A stretch of 32,500 bases of DNA from Tubiluchus corallicola (taxonomy: Eukaryota; Priapulida; Priapulimorpha; Priapulimorphida; Tubiluchidae): assembly GCA_030141605.1 (NCBI GenBank), contig JAQGDQ010001527.1, positions 1 to 32,500 of the forward strand, written 5' to 3'. The translations under genes were made by a program, and so were the position numbers. Each line of letters opens with the position of its first letter. Within the stretch, counting starts at the first letter, position 1. Positions 27,074 to 32,500 of the stretch are shown in pieces. A model generated the notes under the pieces. It had not been told where the DNA came from, searched no databases, and saw nothing but the letters and a program-made list of their open reading frames with translations.

Positions 27074-28117
27074 TTATGCACAGAAGCAGTATCGTGCTAA
27101 ATACACTAGCATTAATATTTTGTTTATATTCCCTATTATTGACATGTCATTTTCAGAAGCGGTATTATAGCGGACATATTGGTAATTTGTTGCTGTAGCG
27201 TAAAATTGTACATCTTCAATCCAATTAAGAAGCGGTCCAATCTTTGTGAAGAGGGAAACGCCTTCACAAAATTCACTTTGTGATACAACTCCGATTACTT
27301 CTCCTGTAGATGGCAGTACCAGTGGCCCTCCAGAGTCTCCATTGCAAGCAGATTTGCCTGTAGAGTATGAGCAGATGGCAACTGTTTGGTTAACTTCTGC
27401 ACAAAATCCAGTGTCGACAACTTTTGTTGTTATCTTTTGTAAGTCAGGATGGAATAACACTCTCTTGTCTTTCGACTTTATCCTCCCCCACCCTGGTACA
27501 ACGATTGTCTCCTTCATGTAATTAGGGCTTCGACAAAGTGGTAGTTTAGCAGGCTGAATGTCGTCATCAAATGCAACGTTGTTATCCATTCGCACCAGAG
27601 CCATATCAGCTTCGTGTTTAAACTCAAAGCCTTTATTCTTAAAAATGGATGTGTAATTAGGATGTATCTTGTAATAGTAAACCCAACGTTCAACCTTCGG
27701 TTTATCGAATGTGTTGCTTCCTAGGTATATCTTGAAATCAGGCCCAGTTTTTGTATCATTAACACAGTGTGCTGCAGTTAAAACCCATTTGTGGTTGAGG
27801 AGGATTCCTGCACATGCTGCCTGGACAGCGATCACATTATTTCCCAAACGTATTAATTCTCTCGAATGAAGCCCCACAATATAGGGGAAATCTCTATTGA
27901 CAACAGTTTCGCCGCCAACAATTCTGGGTTCTGGTAGTAATTCAGGTGGCTCTGAAGAATTCCAGACAAATAAGTGACCAGGTGCTCCTCTTTTTCTTGG
28001 ATTTCGAGCTGCCAGATTATTTAAACGTGTTGCAGCTTTGCTTGTCGACTGACATTTAAGAAACCAGGACACGACGATGTAAAATAAAATGATACTTGTT
28101 GCTAAGTTTTGACTCAT
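27074..28117 (-). CDS. Secreted trypsin-fold (S1A) serine protease zymogen, intronless
   Basis: 347 residues in one exon. A hydrophobic signal segment (about 6-20) precedes a prodomain. The activation site is EPR|IVGG (Arg65/Ile66). The catalytic triad is His117 in TAAHC, Asp171 in DMALV and Ser262 in GDSGGP. The residue six before the catalytic Ser, at the base of the S1 pocket, is Ser256, not Asp, so chymotrypsin- or elastase-like cleavage is inferred rather than cleavage after Lys/Arg. Cys pairs expected for the fold are 102-118, 239-249 and 258-284. Cys195 could bind Cys22 in the prodomain, which would keep the prodomain tethered. Four N-glycosylation sequons are present (53, 120, 154, 243). 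An unusual 35-residue tail ends in a hydrophobic run with two Cys. The start follows a duplicated 20-bp segment. No intron is seen, unlike most animal S1 genes. The substrate is unknown. Confidence 0.93.
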   Translation of the reverse strand: MSQNLATSIILFYIVVSWFLKCQSTSKAATRLNNLAARNPRKRGAPGHLFVWNSSEPPELLPEPRIVGGETVVNRDFPYIVGLHSRELIRLGNNVIAVQAACAGILLNHKWVLTAAHCVNDTKTGPDFKIYLGSNTFDKPKVERWVYYYKIHPNYTSIFKNKGFEFKHEADMALVRMDNNVAFDDDIQPAKLPLCRSPNYMKETIVVPGWGRIKSKDKRVLFHPDLQKITTKVVDTGFCAEVNQTVAICSYSTGKSACNGDSGGPLVLPSTGEVIGVVSQSEFCEGVSLFTKIGPLLNWIEDVQFYATATNYQYVRYNTASENDMSIIGNINKILMLVYLARYCFCA

Positions 28118-28137
28118 TTATACAAGTTTTGACTCAT
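28114..28137 (-). CDS. Seven-codon upstream ORF overlapping the protease start codon
   Basis: A 20-bp segment (TATAAATGAGTCAAAACTTG) is repeated head to tail, so ATGAGTCAAAAC occurs twice on the minus strand. The upstream copy opens MSQNLYK and stops at a TGA that shares two bases with the ATG of the protease (AAATGA). Translation of the protease would then need leaky scanning or reinitiation, unless transcription begins between the two ATGs. Confidence 0.45.
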   Translation of the reverse strand: MSQNLYK

Positions 28138-28920
28138 TTATACTTGCTGTACCGTTTAAATAATTCTGAAACCTTCCGTTAAGTCAGCAGCGTAGATCGA
28201 ATTCTGGAATTATGCAAAATTCTAATCGACAATGACATTGTAGCTATATTAAGTTTTTCATACTAAGCATTGTTTAAATTCAATGAAATTTAGTTTTAGC
28301 GTCTTGTTAGTTCTTACTGTTTTGGAACAACACAAAGAGATCCTAAACTGCAGAACAACATTAGCTCAGCTCATCTGCTGTATCCTATTAAAGCGATTTC
28401 GTCAAAAATTTTCGAACGACATACTTCACGAATTCTTAAAGACGAAACTTTGCATTCGAAAATTCCTATTTTTCGTCCTGTGAAATCGGCTCTCGCGAGC
28501 GTTACGCCATCATTGATACATTTCTTCCCATGATACATAAGCTATGACGTCATCTCATCCTCGCGTGTTTGGCCTGGTCAACTAAATACTAGTACACGCA
28601 GAGAAGTGGGTCACCGTTTTTCACTGTTTATTTGTGCGTGTAAATATGAATATCAATTCGAAATAAAGTGTTAAATCAAATCAAATCAGTACCAGACTTC
28701 TACTAAATGATCAGTAAATTAAAAATCTAGTTTAGTTTTGAAATTTTGTAATCTTACTTTACAAATATGTTAATAATCTTTCGCTTAATATGCATCACCA
28801 TTTTTTCAGTTATAATAGCAGCCTGTATTCATATCAAACTTGAAAATACCACAAATTCCATATTCCTAAGTGCAGAATAAGTTATGAGTACTTTCTCATT
28901 GTCTTACTCAATGACTAACT
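28138..28920. other. Region upstream of the protease; no confirmed gene
   Basis: This presumably contains the protease promoter. The plus-strand frame at 28283-28483 begins with a hydrophobic MKFSFSVLLVLTVL and an AATAAA follows near 28663. The rest is Cys-poor, basic and resembles nothing I know, so it is not called as a gene. No other feature is seen. Confidence 0.4.
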
Positions 28921-28962
28921 CCTTACTTACTTACTTACTGACTTACTTACTTACTTACTTAC
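28921..28962. repeat. (ACTT)n tetranucleotide microsatellite
   Basis: About ten ACTT units with one interruption (ACTG). On the minus strand it reads (AAGT)n and directly follows the 3' end of the 5S-derived sequence, as the tail of a SINE would. Confidence 0.85.
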
Positions 28963-29052
28963 TCCAGCACCTGGTATTCATTGTCGGTCACCCATCCAAG
29001 TACTAACCGCCTCTCCGTTGCTTAACTTCGGTGATCAGACGAGAACCCTTGT
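28963..29052 (-). mobile_element. 5S rRNA-derived SINE-like copy or 5S pseudogene, copy 1
   Basis: The minus strand reads TTCTCGTCTGATCACCGAAG, TTAAGCAACGG and GGTTAGTACTTGGATGGGTG, then GAATACCAGGTGCTG. This follows the 3' three-quarters of eukaryotic 5S rRNA, including the internal promoter C box, with scattered substitutions. The 5' quarter is hard to align. An (AAGT)n tail follows. The substitutions in paired stems and the tail argue for a 5S-derived SINE over a functional gene. Confidence 0.75.
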
Positions 29053-29207
29053 CATCAACCTGTTTTGAACAACCGGTATTTTCAACGCCGTAATTGTGTA
29101 TAAGCAGATACTCGTGATATACAAGAATTGCAAACTTGCTACATAGGAACATGTACTAATGCGTATAAATTGTCCTCAAGTACCGGTAAAATCCACACTA
29201 AGTTTCG

Positions 29208-29213
29208 TTTATT
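29208..29213 (-). terminator. Candidate polyadenylation signal of the C-type lectin gene
   Basis: AATAAA on the minus strand about 156 bp beyond the lectin stop codon (29371-29369). This is the only canonical signal close to that stop. Confidence 0.35.
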
Positions 29214-29368
29214 AACAATCAGTATGCAAATCAGTAACAACAGTATACAACCATGTTTAATATTAGCCTATATCGATTCGATTTTTTTTACTTTTTCAAC
29301 AACGGTAGTGAACGACTTAGAAAAGGACAAAAAATCGGATTTCCGTTATAAGTAATCTAGCTTGTCGC

Positions 29369-29598
29369 CTAGGATTCACAAATATACGGAAATTTTGCTG
29401 TATCACACGAGAAGTCATTCCACGTGTTCCCATTTTCCCGCAGGATGGCGCAGCTTTCGCCATCGCCGTAATTATCCGGTTGCCCATCTGCTACGTCCCA
29501 AGAAGTAAAAAGAGCAGGTCCACCTGTTGCAAACCACCTCCAGTCACCCTCCTCGTGTATGTCGGTTAAACCAATCCAAAAATGCTCACCAGCTTTTC
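29369..29598 (-). CDS. Last exon of a C-type lectin domain protein (QPD type); upstream exons not seen
   Basis: The minus-strand frame carries about 75 codons to a TAG at 29371-29369, beginning after an AG at 29600-29599. It contains the C-terminal half of a C-type lectin domain: HFWIGLTD (WIGL core), GDWRWF, then QPDNYGDGESC with the QPD sugar-specificity motif, TWND of calcium site 2, and three Cys (GESCAIL, DFSCD, PYICES) as expected after the first Cys. QPD predicts galactose-type binding. No ATG opens the frame, and in-frame stops lie upstream, so earlier exons must supply the first half. None was found up to 32500. A 5S-derived repeat abuts the exon, so this is either a terminal exon with an unusual acceptor or a truncated pseudogene. 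Confidence 0.8.
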
Positions 29599-29604
29599 CT
29601 ACTT

Positions 29605-29692
29605 AAACCTCCATCACCTGGTATTCCTAGGCGGTCACCCATCCAAGCACTAACCAGGCTCTAATCAGGCGAGAACCGGTGTTTGGCCGAAG
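29605..29692 (-). mobile_element. 5S rRNA-derived SINE-like copy 2, abutting the lectin exon
   Basis: The minus strand reads GAGCCTGGTTAGTGCTTGGA, TGGGTGACCGCCTAGG and AATACCAGGTGATGGAG, matching the 5S 3' half. The region equivalent to CGAAGTTAAGCA is deleted relative to copy 1. After it, GTTTAAGTAG resembles a degenerate (AAGT) tail and runs straight into the lectin coding sequence. Confidence 0.7.
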
Positions 29693-29850
29693 TCTGACAT
29701 GATTAGAGCAAAAAAACACATTGATTGTAAAAGCAAAGAAAGGAAGGTTTCTACCTTCAACCTTATGAAGCATGAAGTGCTTGCCATGTAGAAGATGTCA
29801 ACATGTCAAACACGAAAATGCTGGGTAAAATAAAATCCTATTAATCCTAT
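29693..29850. other. Stretch without a recognised feature
   Basis: No lectin-like coding sequence, splice-ready exon or repeat was identified here on either strand. Confidence 0.45.
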
Positions 29851-30562
29851 TAGATTACAAGTTCAGTACCATGAATACTATACACAAGTGGTGACGAGTA
29901 AAAGTCCTAATTGAAGCTTAATAGCTCAACCACCAATGACAAAACTTCTAAGACTTAGTCGCATGCTGGCGCCATCTACGGATAGCTTTTGTATTAAAAA
30001 GACTGGACATTATATGACCTATAATTATTGATTTTTGAACATAAAAATGCCTGAAAATAACAATTGGGCAGGCATTAGAATTGAACCAGGAACCTTTAGA
30101 TTACAAGTTCAGTACCATGAATACTACACACAAGTGGTGACGAGTAAAAGTCCTAATTGAAGGTTAATAGCTCAACCACCAAGACAAAATTTCTAAGACT
30201 TAGTCGCATGCTGGCGCCATCTACGGATAGCTTTTGTATTAAAAAGACTGGACATTATATGACCTATAATTATTGATTTTTGAACATAAAAATGCCTGAA
30301 AATAACAATTGGGCAGGCATTAGAATTGAACCAGGAACCTTTAGATTACAAGTTCAGTACCATGAATACTACACACAAGTGGTGACGAGTAAAAGTCCTA
30401 ATTGAAGGTTAATAGCTCAACCACCAAGACAAAATTTCTAAGACTTAGTCGCATGCTGGCGCCATCTACGGATAGCTTTTGTATTAAAAAGACTGGACAT
30501 TATATGACCTATAATTATTGATTTTTAAACATAAAAATGTCTGAAAATAACAAATGGGCAGG
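29851..30562 (-). repeat. 245-bp tandem repeat, three units, each with a tRNA-like 3' half
   Basis: Units start at 29851, 30097 and 30342. On the minus strand the junction part reads GTACTGAACTTGTAATCTAA, AGGTTCCTGGTTCAATTCTA and ATGCCTGCCC. This resembles the anticodon arm (CTTGTAA loop), variable region, T arm with B-box GGTTCAATTC and acceptor strand of a tRNA. The anticodon stem is mispaired and the D half is not where it should be, so it is tRNA-derived and not a functional gene. It is seen whole at the first and second unit junctions; the third unit lacks it. Each unit also holds GCTGGCGCCATCTACGG. Confidence 0.8.
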
Positions 30563-30891
30563 CTTATAGCTCGTCCAGTATACCGAGCCATGCTCTCAAT
30601 TCATAACAGTGCATATAATATAATATTATTGTTAATATATCACTTCATTCTCGTTTTCTTGAAATACTATGATTATGTTATTGTCAATCTCCTATTCTAT
30701 TTTTGTCATTGCTTTATTCATGCTGAGTAAACTCATTGATTGGTTGTTAAATTATTTAATAAAAGGCGCGTTAACACTAAGTTAACGAGTCTTTCAGTAA
30801 ATACTTTAGCAACCAAAGTTTTTGTCCACATAATATACGTGGAAACGTGTAAAAATTGGGTCTGACATCATCCGGTTTTACGTTAGGATCT
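30563..30891. other. Stretch without a recognised feature
   Basis: AT-rich single-copy DNA between the 245-bp repeats and the CT tract. No gene was recognised. Confidence 0.45.
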
Positions 30892-31201
<310 letters not shown>

Positions 31202-31595
31202 GCAAATAGCGGTACACACATGCGTTTGTATTTAGGGTTGACGTTGCCTCCCCTCTGTAGCGTTCAAGATAATGACACCTAAAAATGAAAACCTTTATTT
31301 GATTAGTAGTGTTTTGTATTACTTCGTTTTTGTAAACATTTCGCTAAAACATTCGTTTATTCTCACACATAAATAGCATTATTTTGATTTTGTAAATAAA
31401 TTATTTTGCGTTTAAAAAATCAGTGGCTTGTTACAATAATTCTTTCAGCTTGGACAGTTTTCCTGTTTACATGCACGTGTATAAGCATGATAAAGAGGTA
31501 GGCTTACCACACATCTCTTCAAGCCAGATAGATACTTGAACTTTTCAAATAATGTTGAGCACAGCATTAATTTGGTTGTAACCGGAGCTAATTGT
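31202..31595. other. Stretch without a recognised feature
   Basis: AT-rich single-copy DNA. A GTGTG|GTAAGC donor-like word on the minus strand near 31515 has no open frame supporting it. Confidence 0.45.
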
Positions 31596-32090
31596 TTGTA
31601 GTGTACGTAGTACATGTCAAGTCATTAATAAACATAATATGGTTACAAGTGTCTGTGGTGTATTAGCAGAAGCTGTATCAATCAAGTGTCTGTGGTTCAT
31701 TACCAGTATATGTCAAGTCATTAATAAACGCAATATGGTTACAAGTGTCTGTGGTGTATTAGCAGAAGCTGTATCTGTCAAGTGTCTGTGGTTCATTACC
31801 AGTATATGTGAAGTCATTAATAAACACAATATGTTTACAAGTGTCTGTGATGTATTAGCAGAAGCTGTGTCAATCAAGTGTCTGTGGTTCATTACCAGTA
31901 TATGTCAAGTCATTAATAAACATAATATGGTTACAAGTGTCTGTGGTGTATTAGCAGAAGCTGTATCTGTCAAGTGTCTGTGGTTCATCACGAGTATATG
32001 TCAAGTCATTAATAAACATAATATGGTTACAAGTGTCTGTGGTGTATTAGCAAAACCTGTGTCAGTCAAGTGTCTATGGTTCTTTACCAC
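31596..32090. repeat. 96-bp minisatellite, about 5 units
   Basis: Units contain CATAATATGGTTACAAGTGT, GTGGTGTATTAGCAGAAGCT and GTCAAGTCATTAATAAAC. Because 96 is a multiple of 3, a 168-codon plus-strand frame with a 32-residue repeat (VTSVCGVLAEAVS, CLWFITSICQVINK) remains open. Its Cys/hydrophobic look is a by-product, and no splice or promoter evidence supports it. Confidence 0.93.
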
Positions 32091-32103
32091 CAATATAATT
32101 CCA

Positions 32104-32310
32104 TTTATTTGCACACTTAAGTGCATAAATTACAAAACAACATAGCAAATATAAAAAAATACAAAAATGTAAAATATATGACGAAGATACCCTTTATTTG
32201 CACACTGTATATTCAAAAAGGTATTTAATAGCCACAGCAAACATAAACAATACAAAGATATAAAATATATGACGAAAATAATCTTTATTTGCACACTATA
32301 TAGAATTCAA
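32104..32310. repeat. About 90-bp tandem repeat, 2.3 units
   Basis: TTTATTTGCACACT recurs at 32104, 32193 and 32284. The intervening ATACAAA-ATATAAAATATATGACGA blocks are shared between the units. It has no coding content. Confidence 0.8.
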
Positions 32311-32500
32311 AAAGGTTTTTAACAGCAACGTATGAAATCTGATTATATTTGGGACTCGATAGCCACATATAATGTTCAAAATAAAATTTGCAATTCATTG
32401 CTATAAATTTAATTTTTATACAAAAACATTTTGAATTAAAACTCATTATTCACAGGGCAGAGAATTTTACGTGAGTTGCAAGAAATCTTAATTGGTATGA
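32311..32500. other. Stretch without a recognised feature
   Basis: AT-rich sequence to the right edge of the window. Nothing was recognised. Confidence 0.45.

Noticed and set aside
28283-28483. Plus-strand 66-codon frame with a signal-like start and a downstream AATAAA
   Set aside because: Only the hydrophobic start is suggestive. The remainder has no recognisable fold or splice sites, and the length is within chance for this composition.
28963-29052. Functional 5S rRNA gene
   Set aside because: Substitutions disrupt stem pairing, the 5' quarter is not recognisable and a microsatellite tail replaces a T-run terminator.
31639-32145. Plus-strand 168-codon frame with Cys-rich 32-residue repeats
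   Set aside because: It is a product of the 96-bp tandem array. The first Met lies within a unit and no flanking gene structure exists.

Overview
The window looks like AT-rich nuclear DNA from a metazoan, most likely a marine invertebrate. The signs are GT-AG introns, a seven-exon short-chain dehydrogenase gene with an animal-type protein, a chymotrypsin-fold protease, a C-type lectin exon, 5S- and tRNA-derived repeats, Tc1/mariner, hAT-like and LINE remnants, and a great many minisatellites. A tunicate is one possibility, but nothing here fixes the species. No bacterial or viral gene organisation is visible.

All recognisable genes lie on the minus strand. From right to left they are: the last exon of a C-type lectin domain gene (29369-29598); an uninterrupted secreted S1 serine protease (27074-28117); a complete L-xylulose/dicarbonyl reductase (DCXR-like) gene of seven exons spread over 17 kb (8205-25266); and one signal-peptide exon of an unidentified secreted protein (1906-1996) whose remaining exons are not seen. 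The DCXR exons were assembled by hand from splice sites. Their lengths sum to 735 nt, giving 244 residues and a stop with no frameshift. These genes show no evident shared pathway.

Most of the rest is repeat. Tandem arrays: 29-bp units (1-1339, 3373-4554, 8997-10330, three unrelated sequences), 33 bp (5225-5765), 21 bp (7988-8095), 51 bp (10838-11455), 173 bp (16345-17226), 72 bp (18900-20960), 39 bp (21590-21745), 45 bp (25671-26087), 245 bp (29851-30562), CT dinucleotide (30892-31201), 96 bp (31596-32090) and about 90 bp (32104-32310). Interspersed elements: two copies of a 790-bp foldback element, three copies of a 510-525-bp hAT-like element, a 402-bp hAT-like MITE nested in another repeat, a Tc1/mariner remnant nested in a LINE fragment, and 5S rRNA-derived SINE-like sequences.

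The most interesting points are junctions where repeats touch genes. A transposon end may supply the branch point of DCXR intron 6. An intron-2 minisatellite appears to be seeded from exon 3. A TATA box straddles a transposon boundary. A 20-bp duplication over the protease start codon creates an upstream ORF that overlaps the main start. The DCXR-like protein has His where the catalytic Asn107 is expected.
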